The notes beneath the pieces were generated by a model, which saw nothing but the letters and a program-made list of their open reading frames with translations, was not told where the DNA came from and did not search any database. From the NCBI GenBank assembly GCA_018823325.1, contig JAHJIJ010000009.1, forward strand, positions 24,384-88,383: DNA of 64,000 bases, written 5' to 3'. Position numbers and translations under genes: made by a program. The stretch comes from Alphaproteobacteria bacterium. Its GTDB lineage: Bacteria > Pseudomonadota > Alphaproteobacteria > Sphingomonadales > Sphingomonadaceae. This document shows, one piece after another, positions 37,736 through 46,154 of this stretch; the first letter of the stretch is position 1, and every line of letters starts with the position of its first letter.

Positions 37736-39592
37736 TCAGCCAGGCCTGTCAGTTGCGCCAGTTGCGCCACATAAACGGTCTGGCGCGATTTTGGCGCGGC
37801 TGTCGCCGAGCCGCCAAGCGGCAGGCTTTCCGAACCCACCTCTTTCAGAAACGACGCCAGCCGTCTGCATGGCTCGTTGCACAGTGCGCCATGCATGACC
37901 GGCCTCGTCCGCATGACGCTTCACCTCTCTAGCGGGCAAGGGGCCATCGGCTAATAGATCGCGCAACCAGTTGGCAGCGCCGCGCCGCTCGTTAGCTTCC
38001 TCGCCCTGTGCCTCCACGCCCGCCAGCAATTCCCGTGCCGTGCCGTCGAGTGCCGCGCCCCATTGAACACGGGTCGCCACCACGCCCCGAAAGCCCTGCA
38101 GTTCGTCTTGCCGCAAATCATAGATAAATCCGCCACCATCCGGGCCAATGTTCGACTTGGCCCTCGCCAACAGCCGCTGCGTCTGCTCCCCGTCCTTCGC
38201 CTCCGCCTTGGCTGCCACCATCACCAGCCGGGCAAGCGCCCCAAACGCAAGTGAGCCGGTCACGCGGTCCAAGGGGTCGCTGCCCAACGTGCCCTTGGTG
38301 AAGTGCGAGATGCCCAGCAGGGCGCATTTGCGCATGTGGGCGATGTCCACCAGCGGTTGCAGTCCTCGACGGACCTCGGCGTTCTTGTGACTGTCTCCTG
38401 CGACGGCGGACACCAAGGGATCAATTATGAGCAAGCGCACGTCCGGCACCTGCGCAAGTGCCGTCGATAGCCCGGCTGTGTCGCCCGCGGGATCGAAACC
38501 ACGCAACCCGCCTTGCCCGTCGCTCACGCCTCGCACAATGTGAACGCGCGCCATGTCCGCCCCAGCGACCCACAGGCGCGGCGCGAGTGTGTCGGCGGGA
38601 TCATCTTCGCCAGACCATATCACCACGCTTCCCTTCCCGGCTGGCGAGCCGTCCGGCCATGTGCCGCCGCTAGTGATAGCCGCCGCCAGGGCAAGCGCGA
38701 TTGTTGTCTTGCCCGTGCCTGGCCTGCCAGCGAGAATGTGCAACTTGCCCGCCGCTAGCCAACCGGGCCATAGCCAATCGACAGGCTCGATCTGAAGCGC
38801 ATCGCCGCGCACAAGTTCGACGCGTGAATTGGCTGACGGCCTATTTAGCACGGACTGAGTCAATGCCCGCAATTCGTCGGCTGAGCCAATCCAGTCGATT
38901 ACATCGCCTTTGGGTGGGAGGCCGGGAAGCTCCACGATATGTGCCGTGCCGCCCGCCGCTTCGATCGCCGCGCAAACCGTCTGGGCAAACTCGCGGCCAG
39001 GATCATCATTGTCGGGAAGGATCACCACAGTGCGGCCCGCCAGCGCCTCGGCATAGCGATGGCGTGGATGCCAGCCTTTCGCGCCAAACGCGATGGCCGT
39101 TGCTGGAAAACCCCAGCCCGCCAGTTTGTCTGCTTTACGCTCGCCCTCAACAAGGTAAACAGGCGCGTTGGGATCAGCCGCCAGCAACTCGGGAAAGCGA
39201 TAAAGCACGCGCTTGGTATCGGCTAGGCCGTTAGCCCAGCCTTTCCCGAGACGCCGTTGGGCGACGAAGCGCTTGCGGCCGCCGGGCATCTCTTTCCGGA
39301 CGGTGCGATAAAGCAGTGTGCCGGTTTCGTCTGCATATTCGTAGGTGCCAGCCAAGCGCCACCCTTCGCCGCGCTCGCGCTCAGGCAACATACCCCTAGC
39401 GCGAAGTTCGTCTTTAATCGCCAGCGGATCGCCACCGTTGAAGCTATGGACTAGCAGACCATCAGGCGCGTTCGGATCGAGCGTGGCGACGGTGCCCCGA
39501 TCCCGCTTACTGTGCCCGGGGGTGGGAAAGGCGACGGTATTCCCGCTCACTTCACCCCCCATAGTTGCGGCAATGCGCCCTAGGTCAACCAT
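37736..39592 (-). CDS. Toprim/RepA-like AAA ATPase (putative primase-helicase of the island)
   Basis: A 618-residue protein. The N-terminal half has a Toprim-like region: VYLVEGERKADKLAGWGFP (acidic motif, ~residue 146) and RTVVILPDNDDPGREFAQ (DxD). The second half is a RecA/RepA-type ATPase: Walker A GRPGTGKTTIALALAAA (~295), Walker B VRLLIIDPLVSAV, and SHFTKGTLGSDPLDRVTGS. The C-terminus has a winged-helix-like end (REVKRHADEAGHAWRTVQRA). Such proteins serve replication of satellite elements. It is 2 bp downstream of the AlpA-like gene and in the same operon. Confidence 0.8.
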   Translation of the reverse strand: MVDLGRIAATMGGEVSGNTVAFPTPGHSKRDRGTVATLDPNAPDGLLVHSFNGGDPLAIKDELRARGMLPERERGEGWRLAGTYEYADETGTLLYRTVRKEMPGGRKRFVAQRRLGKGWANGLADTKRVLYRFPELLAADPNAPVYLVEGERKADKLAGWGFPATAIAFGAKGWHPRHRYAEALAGRTVVILPDNDDPGREFAQTVCAAIEAAGGTAHIVELPGLPPKGDVIDWIGSADELRALTQSVLNRPSANSRVELVRGDALQIEPVDWLWPGWLAAGKLHILAGRPGTGKTTIALALAAAITSGGTWPDGSPAGKGSVVIWSGEDDPADTLAPRLWVAGADMARVHIVRGVSDGQGGLRGFDPAGDTAGLSTALAQVPDVRLLIIDPLVSAVAGDSHKNAEVRRGLQPLVDIAHMRKCALLGISHFTKGTLGSDPLDRVTGSLAFGALARLVMVAAKAEAKDGEQTQRLLARAKSNIGPDGGGFIYDLRQDELQGFRGVVATRVQWGAALDGTARELLAGVEAQGEEANERRGAANWLRDLLADGPLPAREVKRHADEAGHAWRTVQRAMQTAGVVSERGGFGKPAAWRLGDSRAKIAPDRLCGATGATDRPG

Positions 39593-39594
39593 GT

Positions 39595-39819
39595 TCAGCC
39601 GACGCGCGCCGATGGCGAAGTGATCTGATTATCCCAGTCACGTCTGCCCGCTAGGAACTCTGCCAAGACAGATTTCCGCAAGCCGACGCGACCGGCGCTG
39701 ATCTGCTCGAACTTCGGAAATCGCCCCGTCCGCTGCAAGCGATTGATTGTCGGATAGGAAAGGGTCGTGATTTCCCGGACCGTGGAACGATCGAGGAAGG
39801 GGTCGATGTCCGTGCTCAT
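39595..39819 (-). CDS. AlpA family helix-turn-helix regulator/excisionase-like
   Basis: A 74-residue protein from ATG 39819 (AGG at suitable distance; the frame extends to 39861). It shows the MerR/AlpA-like pattern TVREITTLSYPTINRLQRTGRFPKF followed by GRVGLRKSVLAEFLAGR. AlpA proteins activate integrase/excision genes in P4-like islands. It directly precedes the primase-helicase gene and is probably the regulator of this block. Confidence 0.8.
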   Translation of the reverse strand: MSTDIDPFLDRSTVREITTLSYPTINRLQRTGRFPKFEQISAGRVGLRKSVLAEFLAGRRDWDNQITSPSARVG

Positions 39820-39881
39820 ATGATGCCTCATGGGTTGCGAGGCCACCATATGAAACAGCATCGACCACGAGGTATCGAACT

Positions 39882-40370
39882 TTAAATCCGGCTTTTCCGT
39901 GTCTTTCTTCGCTCCGCCGCTGCTTCTTTCATCTGGCGCTTGATTGTGGAGGCCCCCACATAATCGCCGCCTTTCATCGCCCGAACAGATGCTTCTGCCG
40001 CAGCAAGGGAGCGTGCCTCTTCAACGCCGTGCCCCTGTTTGCGTAGGGTTGCAGCGATGTCCTCGGCATATTGCAACGTCGCGCCGCGCAGTATTCGCTC
40101 CCGCGCCGACTTTCTGGGATGGCCCCGTTTGCGCTTGTGCCGTTTCAATTCCAGCGCGAGCAATTCCGCCACTTGTAAATCGAGATGCACCTCGCCGTCC
40201 CCTTTACAAATTGCGTCTTCGATGATTTCCGTAAGCGCCGAGATTGCGGCCTCAATGGCATCTTCGCCATTGTCCAACATTGGCATCCCATCGGGGAACA
40301 ATATTTCAATGGCATCCTCAGCATTATCGCAATGCAGTGCCGCCAGCCGCACGACGGGGTCGATGGTCAT
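39882..40370 (-). CDS. Hypothetical protein of the integration block
   Basis: A 162-residue protein with an acidic N-terminal half (AIEILFPDGMPMLDNGEDAIE, ALTEIIEDAICKGDG), a basic RHKRKRGHPRKSARERI stretch near the middle and a helical C-terminus ending KKSRI-like basic residues. It lies between the integrase and AlpA genes on the same strand; the integrase starts upstream and its stop at 40381 is 10 bp away. No family is recognised; DNA binding is plausible from the basic stretch. Confidence 0.6.
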   Translation of the reverse strand: MTIDPVVRLAALHCDNAEDAIEILFPDGMPMLDNGEDAIEAAISALTEIIEDAICKGDGEVHLDLQVAELLALELKRHKRKRGHPRKSARERILRGATLQYAEDIAATLRKQGHGVEEARSLAAAEASVRAMKGGDYVGASTIKRQMKEAAAERRKTRKSRI

Positions 40371-40380
40371 GCCAGAGGAC

Positions 40381-41745
40381 TCATGCCCGCCGACGCTCCA
40401 TCGTGACTATACGGTCATCATTCTCGCCGATCACCTCCGCCCGAACGAACGCCTCCCAAGCACGCAATGCTTGGCGTCGAGGCTCAAACAGCTCGGATTT
40501 ATTATAAACCCGCATGATCTTCGAGGTGGTGGCGCTGGCGACGTGATTGAGAATGCGGTCCGCCACGGCCGCGTCGACATTCAACTCCTCGCAGGCCAGC
40601 GTGGTAAAAGTGGTTCTAAGATCATGGAAAGTCCAATGCGGCATCGGCAGCGGGGCCGTCCCAGCCTTGTCTGCCGCTTTTGCGCGGGCATTGGCGATGA
40701 GCCGGTCCAGTCGTCGCTTCGCCTTTGCGAAGCCTGAAACCGAGGTTTCCCCCGTAGTGCTAAATACGAAAGCGCTTTTCTTGGGGCGGCCTATGTCGGC
40801 AATTGCGTCGTTGATAATTGATCTTGCAAGTGGCGACAGAGGCACCCGGAGCGCGTTGGCGCGCTTGGTTCTTTCGGCTGGCAAAGTCCAGACGCCTTCT
40901 GTGGCGTCGTCATCGCCAAGGTCCAGTTCCGCGATAGGCATCGCAGCCAATTCCTCTCGTCGCATCGGGAGGACAATGAGCAGGCGGGTCAGCGGGCCAA
41001 AGGGATAGCCAAGGCTTTCGCTTGCGGCCCATATTTCCGCCAGTTCGTCCACCGTGTGGTGCCGATCACGCGCGGTCTCCTGCGCAGGCTTGGGTATCGA
41101 CCGGGCTGGGTTCTCCGGAACAATCTCCTCCACAACACACCAATTGAAGAAGGCGCTGGCGTAGGCCAGTTGCCGGTTTGCGGAAATCGGCGAGAGCGCG
41201 ACGCGTTTCCGCAACGCGGCTCTGATTTCTGAGCGCAGAATAGACGACGGCTCCCGCTCCTTGAAATCGACAAGCAGGCCACATTTTCCATCGAGCGCGC
41301 GGCGCGTAGCGTCTCCCCGGCGCAACGTCGCGAGCTTTTCCCGCTCGTATTGATTGAGCACATCGGAAAGTGTGCGCCGGTTCTGACGTGCTCGTTCAGC
41401 TTCCACCCGGACGCGCTCAGCTTCATCGGCAGGATCGACGCCGGTTCGAATAAGGGCTTTCCAAGCCACGGCCTTTTGCCGTGCATCGGTAAGTGCCATT
41501 TCTGGAAAGGAACCCAGCGTCCGGCGTGTCGGATTTGCGCCTGGCTTGTAGCGCGCAAGCAGGACGTAGCTGATCTGCGCTGCCTTTCCCTTCCTCCGCC
41601 GATCTCCAGATTCGACTACAGCATCGCCAACACGGACGCGGAGGCCTTTCACATGGGTGTCCGCAATCTCGTATCTTTGCCCGGCCTCTGCTGGCATGAG
41701 GTTCTCAAGCCGCTTGGCCGTCAGTTCTTCTTTTGGCGTGGACAA
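40381..41745 (-). CDS. int: Tyrosine-type site-specific integrase (P4/DUF4102 type)
   Basis: A 454-residue protein, usual for this family. The N-terminal DUF4102-like arm-binding region includes YEIADTHVKGLRVRVG and TLGSFPEMALTDARQKA. Catalytic residues are all present: Arg in VLPMRREELAAM (~259), HDLRTTFTTL (H..R, ~371), the second His in LNHVASATTS and Tyr in MRVYNKSEL (~413). It sits 178 bp from the attR copy at 41924-41968 and would recombine tRNA-Lys. Its promoter region lies between 41746 and 41923. Confidence 0.93.
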   Translation of the reverse strand: MSTPKEELTAKRLENLMPAEAGQRYEIADTHVKGLRVRVGDAVVESGDRRRKGKAAQISYVLLARYKPGANPTRRTLGSFPEMALTDARQKAVAWKALIRTGVDPADEAERVRVEAERARQNRRTLSDVLNQYEREKLATLRRGDATRRALDGKCGLLVDFKEREPSSILRSEIRAALRKRVALSPISANRQLAYASAFFNWCVVEEIVPENPARSIPKPAQETARDRHHTVDELAEIWAASESLGYPFGPLTRLLIVLPMRREELAAMPIAELDLGDDDATEGVWTLPAERTKRANALRVPLSPLARSIINDAIADIGRPKKSAFVFSTTGETSVSGFAKAKRRLDRLIANARAKAADKAGTAPLPMPHWTFHDLRTTFTTLACEELNVDAAVADRILNHVASATTSKIMRVYNKSELFEPRRQALRAWEAFVRAEVIGENDDRIVTMERRRA

Positions 41746-41923
41746 TGAGTTCTCCGGCCATCAGGGCAACACTGGGGCAACTCAGTTGCTAAGCTTTGTT
41801 GTTGCCCCATGAAACGCGATGATATGCGGAGGCGGCCAGAAGGCAAGGTAATTCAAAAGATGCGCGATTAGGAAGCGATGAATTGAAATCGGCTGAAATG
41901 CCATGACTAAGGCCAAGTCATGC

Positions 41924-41968
41924 CTCTTAATCAGCGGGTCCTTGGTTCGAGCCCAAGTGCGTCCACCA
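41924..41968. repeat. attR copy of the tRNA-Lys 3' end
   Basis: Identical over 45 bp to 27109-27153, starting CTCTTAATCAGC and ending GTCCACCA. It lacks the tRNA 5' half and is thus an attachment-site remnant, not a gene. It forms the boundary between the two tandem accessory segments. Confidence 0.92.
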
Positions 41969-42458
41969 TTTTTCAACGACTTAGACATGAATTAGCGCTG
42001 GAGATCCGGCGATAGGATTCCATTGGGGCATCAGAAGCGGCCAGATTATTCTCGCCCGAATCCGAAGTCGTTTCCGGAACAACGATCTTAGCTTCGCCAT
42101 GACAACCCGCCGCCATCGCCAGCGACAAATAACTTGCCTGACCCTCCGTGCTGAACTTTGCCGCCTGCAGCCCATGAATAAACATTGTTGCGTCGATAAG
42201 CGCACCACCAACCGCCCCAATATGGCGGGTCGGCCCGGGGCTTATCGACCTGTGGCATCAGGAGTCAGGCAACGTCGTGCGATGAGCAAGTCAGCAAAGC
42301 CGCTGTCACCATGGGATGGCGAAGATCACGAAGCTGACCAAAAAGACTTAGCTGCGCGCTAATGACGATCCGTCTCCATTGACCGGAAGGCCGCCCGAAG
42401 GATAGTTGTCATGTCCTTGGCATGAACTGCTGGGCGGCCACCGACCTCATTCCCGCCT
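41969..42458. other. Non-coding stretch right of attR
   Basis: About 490 bp with only short open frames that have no ribosome-binding site or family features. It separates attR from the anti-sigma gene, whose stop is at 42459. A small minus-strand frame (41973-42185, AAGCHGEAK segment) could be a decayed gene, but I would not call it. Confidence 0.5.
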
Positions 42459-43235
42459 TCAGATGGAAGTAAACTGTGCCCTCGCCATATCGGCGGTGCG
42501 GTGCAGTTGCTCATCGGTCATTTCACCAAACATGCCGAACCCCAGCCCGTCGTCGGCCCAGGTCCAGCCGCGGACGAGGCCTACATCGCGCTTGGTCATG
42601 CGGTCGTTCCCTTGGGCACGCATCGGGCGGACATAGAGCGCCACGCGATTGCCCGAAGCGTCACGATAAAGATACAAGCCGGCCGGGCCGAAGTCAGTCG
42701 CGACCAGCCGTCCGCCGATCAACCGGAACCCCGCCGGGCCAAGGTCGGGTGCCTTGATCGGCCGCGACAGTCGACGTGAGAACCAGTCGTCGAGCATCTG
42801 CTGGTCGCTTCCGGCGATCTCGACCGGGCGATCCGCGTCATTAGCATAGACTGCATAGCTAGCCGCCGCCTCGCGGGCGAGCGCTGCGGTACCCGCGGTC
42901 GTTGGCGCGCTCAAGCCGCGCAACATCCAACCCGATCCCCCGCCGACTACAAGTGCCAGAGCGATACTGGCTGCGACCGCCATGCCGCGCGCAGACCACC
43001 GTCCCAGACGCCGATGTCGCCGCAGATGCAGATCGAGTTCCGGCGGCAGGGGTTCTTCGACGACCGGAGCGAGCGCCAGACGCAAGGCATCGCGCTGCTG
43101 CCGATATGTCTCAATGCGAGCAGCCTCCTCAGGATGCGCGGCGAGCCATGACGCGACCACCGCTTGGCGGCTTTCCGACAAGCGGCCGTCAACATACGCC
43201 TGAAGTTCGGCTTCGGTCACATGGGCATCGGTCAT
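42459..43235 (-). CDS. Anti-sigma factor (membrane-anchored)
   Basis: A 258-residue protein with an N-terminal anti-sigma-like helical domain (EAELQAYVDGRLSESRQAVV, PEEAARIETYRQQRDALR), one membrane helix (AVAASIALALVVGGGSGWML, ~85-105) and a periplasmic part with FRLIGGRLVATDFGPAGLYLY. No His-Cys zinc motif (HxxxCxxC) is visible, so it is not a ZAS-type member. Its ATG overlaps the end of the ECF sigma gene by 4 bp, the standard arrangement for a cognate pair. Confidence 0.85.
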   Translation of the reverse strand: MTDAHVTEAELQAYVDGRLSESRQAVVASWLAAHPEEAARIETYRQQRDALRLALAPVVEEPLPPELDLHLRRHRRLGRWSARGMAVAASIALALVVGGGSGWMLRGLSAPTTAGTAALAREAAASYAVYANDADRPVEIAGSDQQMLDDWFSRRLSRPIKAPDLGPAGFRLIGGRLVATDFGPAGLYLYRDASGNRVALYVRPMRAQGNDRMTKRDVGLVRGWTWADDGLGFGMFGEMTDEQLHRTADMARAQFTSI

Positions 43236-43771
43236 TTCACGATCCTTAGCGCAGGCGACTGGCCTGGCGCCTCATCCATCATTCGCCGCAATCGCTCGCG
43301 TGCCCGCGAGAGGCGCGACATCACCGTGCCTTGCGGAATATCCAGCACCGCCGCCGCCTCCGCGTAGCTTAGGTCCTCCACGCCGATCAGCAGCAGGACG
43401 CTGCGCTGCTCCTCCGGCAAAAGCGAAACGAGCGACAGGATGTCGCCCCGTCGCACTGCGGCTTCCTGATCAGGCGGTATCGAAAGAGCAACCTCCGGCA
43501 CATTCTCGATGGGATCAGAGGCACCGTGCCGCATTCGCCGCCGCAACTGGTCGATAGCCAGATTATGAAGGATGGCAAACAGCCACGCGCGGACGCTGCC
43601 CACCTTGTGGCGCTGATACCAGCGCGTCATCGCGCGTTCCAATACATCCTGCACGAGATCATCGGCATCGTCGCGATCGCGCAGCAACGCCCGCGCATAG
43701 CGCCGCAACGCCGGAATCAGCGGCTGGACGATCGCGATCAGATCGGCATTCGGCTCCACCGGTGCTTTCAT
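43232..43771 (-). CDS. ECF-type RNA polymerase sigma factor
   Basis: A 179-residue protein with region 2 (YARALLRDRDDADDLVQDVLERAMTRW, SVRAWLFAILHNLAIDQLRR) and region 4 (LPEEQRSVLLLIGVEDLSYAEAAAVLDIPQGTVMSRLSRARER), typical ECF. It is co-translated with the anti-sigma and divergent from the catalase/b561 genes. A GGAATAA...CGTC element lies immediately upstream on its own strand. The start codon is only about 10 bp beyond the putative -10, so the transcript may be nearly leaderless. Confidence 0.93.
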   Translation of the reverse strand: MKAPVEPNADLIAIVQPLIPALRRYARALLRDRDDADDLVQDVLERAMTRWYQRHKVGSVRAWLFAILHNLAIDQLRRRMRHGASDPIENVPEVALSIPPDQEAAVRRGDILSLVSLLPEEQRSVLLLIGVEDLSYAEAAAVLDIPQGTVMSRLSRARERLRRMMDEAPGQSPALRIVK

Positions 43772-43780
43772 AGCTATAAG

Positions 43781-43805
43781 GACGCCGTAGGGCCGCAGTT
43801 ATTCC
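43781..43805 (-). promoter_or_regulatory. Putative ECF promoter driving the sigma operon
   Basis: On the minus strand GGAATAA (43805-43799) is followed after 14 bp by CGTC (43784-43781). The layout matches ECF -35/-10 pairs and mirrors the element on the plus strand of the same gap, suggesting autoregulation by the encoded sigma factor. Confidence 0.55.
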
Positions 43806-43833
43806 GCCCGCTCAAAAAAATCTCACTCGAGCC

Positions 43834-43859
43834 GGAATAAACGCGACGCCAGCGTCGTC
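43834..43859 (+). promoter_or_regulatory. Putative ECF promoter driving catalase/b561
   Basis: GGAATAA (43834-43840) is followed by CGTC at 43856-43859 (15-bp gap; a second CGTC at 43853). It shares the core of the divergent element at 43781-43805 and lies 34 bp before the catalase ATG. Confidence 0.6.
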
Positions 43860-43892
43860 TGGCGCACATCATTCACTGGATCGGAATTTTCC

Positions 43893-44969
43893 ATGTCATC
43901 CGACAGACGTGTGCCCATTGGACCATTTGCCTTGATCGGCGCAATTATCCTGCTCCTCCTCGCCGCTTTTGCCTGGGCCGCGGGCTGGATTGGCAGGCAG
44001 CGCATCAACGGTGGCGACGTGATCGCTGCGCTCGATTATAACGGTGGCAAGCACGCAGGTTATCGCCGCGCCCATGCCAAGGGGCTTTGCTTTTCGGGCA
44101 CGTTCGCTGCGAATGGCGCCGGTGCGGCGTTGTCCGTTGCACAGGCGTTCGCACGCGGTAGCTACCCCGTGATCGGACGCTTTTCGATCGCTGGCGGTAA
44201 TCCGCTGGCCGGCGACGGGCGTAACGTCTTTCACTCGATGGCGCTGCTTCTGAACACACCGGACGGTCAGCAATGGCGAATGGCGATGGATCATACACCG
44301 ATCTTCCCCGTCGCCGATGTCGCCTCATTCGTCGCGCTTCAGCGCGCGACGAGGCCTGATGCCGAGACCGGCAAGCCAGATCCTGCGGTGATGGAGCCGT
44401 TCTTGGCCGCACATCCGGAGGTCAAGGCGTTCCAGGACTATATGGCGAAGGCAGTGCTGCCTGACAGTTTTGCCAACGCGACCTATTACAGCATCAATGC
44501 GTTCGGCTTCACCGATCGCACGGGCACGGCGCGGCTCGTACGCTGGCAGTTCGTGCCCGAAGCTACGCTGACCGGACTGGACAAGGCCAGCCTCGATCAA
44601 TTGCCGCGCGATTACCTGTTTCGCGAGATGATCGCGCGGACTGCCAAAGGATCTTCGCGCTGGCGTCTGCAACTTGTCGTCGCCAATGTGGGCGATGTTA
44701 CCGACAAAGCGACGGTGGCGTGGACCGGGCCACACCGAACGATTGACGCAGGTACACTAACAATCAGGGCGGTTTCGCCGGAAGAAGCCGGCGCGTGTCG
44801 AGATTTGAATTTCGACCCGACCATATTGCCCGTCGGGATTGGTCTGTCCGATGATCCGCTGCTCGCTGCGCGATCCAAATCCTATTCCTCTTCCTTCTCC
44901 CGTCGTGCTGCAGAAGGCGCGGGACCAAGCGCCGCCGGCGAGCATCTGCGCGTGGAGACAGCACGATGA
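43893..44969 (+). CDS. SrpA-type catalase-related peroxidase, membrane-anchored
   Basis: A 358-residue protein of the small catalase family (SrpA-like, without the long catalase C-terminus). It starts with an N-terminal membrane helix (FALIGAIILLLLAAFAWAAGW). The distal His is in RRAHAKGLCFSGTF (~59) and the proximal heme Tyr in AARSKSYSSSFSRR (~329); NVFHSMALLLN and NATYYSINAFGFTD are further family segments. It probably acts at the periplasmic face as a heme peroxidase. Its stop overlaps the b561 gene (ATGA), so the heme protein and b-type cytochrome are coupled. Confidence 0.9.
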   Translation: MSSDRRVPIGPFALIGAIILLLLAAFAWAAGWIGRQRINGGDVIAALDYNGGKHAGYRRAHAKGLCFSGTFAANGAGAALSVAQAFARGSYPVIGRFSIAGGNPLAGDGRNVFHSMALLLNTPDGQQWRMAMDHTPIFPVADVASFVALQRATRPDAETGKPDPAVMEPFLAAHPEVKAFQDYMAKAVLPDSFANATYYSINAFGFTDRTGTARLVRWQFVPEATLTGLDKASLDQLPRDYLFREMIARTAKGSSRWRLQLVVANVGDVTDKATVAWTGPHRTIDAGTLTIRAVSPEEAGACRDLNFDPTILPVGIGLSDDPLLAARSKSYSSSFSRRAAEGAGPSAAGEHLRVETAR

Positions 44970-45616
44970 CCCGCCATTCTCTAGACTTTCACCCGGCTCT
45001 GCGCGTGCTTCACTGGCTAATTGCACTGGCCGTGCTGGCGATGCTGTTCATCGGTGTCGGCATGGTATCGACGGCAGGCCCGCTTTACCCAGCGCTGCTG
45101 GCTTTGCATCGGCCGATCGGCATCGTGATCCTGGTGCTGGTGCTGATCCGATTGCCGCTGCGCCTTGCGACGGGCGCGCCTGCCCTACCCCACAATCTTG
45201 CGCCGTTGCAGAAGCGGATCGCCGCAGGATCGCACATATTGCTCTATGCCGCGATGATAGGAATGCCGCTGATCGGCTGGGCGATGCTGTCCGCGGGCAG
45301 CTATCCGGTCCTTGTAGTGAACGGGTTCACGTTGCCGCCGATCCTTCCGCACGACCTCGCACTCTATGCTCTGCTGCGCGAGGCGCATACGGTGGTCGCA
45401 CTGTTGTTCTTCGCGCTGATCCTCGGTCATCTGGCGGCCGCGCTGGCGCATGGATTGGTACGGCGCGACGGCGTGCTGCGCAGTATGACTTTGGGGCACG
45501 CCACCGCTCAGCCGATCGAGAAGACAGCTGCCAGTCCGGCCTCGTATGACGATGCTGTCGATCCGGTCACTGTGTCAGTGGACAAACGCACCCGGGTGGC
45601 CAGCGATGACGCGTGA
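44966..45616 (+). CDS. Cytochrome b561-family membrane protein
   Basis: A 216-residue protein with four membrane helices and the conserved His residues of the prokaryotic b561 family: FHPALRVLHWLIALAV, LLALHRPIGIVILV, SHILLYAAMIGMPLIGWAM and HTVVALLFFALILGHLAA. It probably passes electrons from quinol to the peroxidase encoded just upstream. The C-terminal ~40 residues are polar and not family-like. Confidence 0.9.
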   Translation: MTRHSLDFHPALRVLHWLIALAVLAMLFIGVGMVSTAGPLYPALLALHRPIGIVILVLVLIRLPLRLATGAPALPHNLAPLQKRIAAGSHILLYAAMIGMPLIGWAMLSAGSYPVLVVNGFTLPPILPHDLALYALLREAHTVVALLFFALILGHLAAALAHGLVRRDGVLRSMTLGHATAQPIEKTAASPASYDDAVDPVTVSVDKRTRVASDDA

Positions 45617-46154
45617 ACAACTCCGCCTACATAGCGGGCGTTCCCCCGCTCAAAATCAGAAGCTTGAAAACTGTCATCCGTTTTTCCTCATCCATTCTGA
45701 TCGGGCTGTAAGTGCCTTGGTAAAGCCATACAGAACTGCTGCACTTAATCAGTAGTGGCTTACACTTCTGCTGATTAGATTAACGCCATCAGTGCCTTGA
45801 TTGGGATCGTCCTGACTAGAAACGGCGTGCGCCTTGTCCCATAGTGATTCACAAATGGAATCGGTGAATCCGACGCACGCTTCGTCAGAACGACCATTGA
45901 ATAGAATGAATTATCAGAGGACCCTAGTCAGCGCGTCCTTGGTTCAGGCCCGAATGCGTCCACCATTTTTTCCTTCTTACATCGGCGTGAAAAGCCTTGG
46001 TTCATCGGTCGTAGTCGGGCGCCCCTTGGGCAATGTCGCGACAAGCTTTGCTGCGCGACGCGTGGCGATGCACCGCACCGACCAGCAGGTTACGCGAGCA
46101 GGCAAAACCGCGCCTGCGCCTCGCACCAGCCCGGCGTGATTAGAAAAGTACGCC
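45617..46154. other. Non-coding stretch with degenerate att copy
   Basis: About 540 bp with no gene. It contains the decayed tRNA-Lys end at 45929-45965. Base composition drops relative to the flanking genes. The CocE hydrolase gene on the minus strand ends at its right edge (46155). Confidence 0.55.
45929..45965. repeat. Degenerate third copy of the tRNA-Lys 3' end
   Basis: CAGCGCGTCCTTGGTTC, a short divergent part, then TGCGTCCACCA, then a T-rich run. Compared with the two identical copies it has about 5-6 substitutions (GGGTCC to GCGTCC, GAGCCCAAG to AGGCCCGAA). It is too altered to be a tRNA. Confidence 0.75.

Larger units (their letters stand above)
41924..45965. mobile_element. Second, probably older accessory segment in tandem
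   Basis: It lies between the exact 45-bp att copy and a degenerate 37-bp att-like copy at 45929-45965. It holds the sigma/anti-sigma, catalase and cytochrome b561 genes, and no integrase. The decayed right repeat suggests that it integrated earlier into the same tRNA-Lys and has since lost mobility functions; the younger island then entered next to the tRNA. Confidence 0.6.

Noticed and set aside
41782..41988. A 68-residue minus-strand frame with GGRTWARTKDPL
   Set aside because: It is the translated reverse of the tRNA-Lys att remnant, a common false gene call.
41973..42185. A 70-residue minus-strand frame with a Cys that could look like a lipobox
   Set aside because: The hydrophobic run is too short and starts too far in; no ribosome-binding site.
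45929..45965. Possible second tRNA-Lys gene
   Set aside because: Only the degenerate 3' half is present and there is no 5' half or anticodon stem; it is an att remnant.
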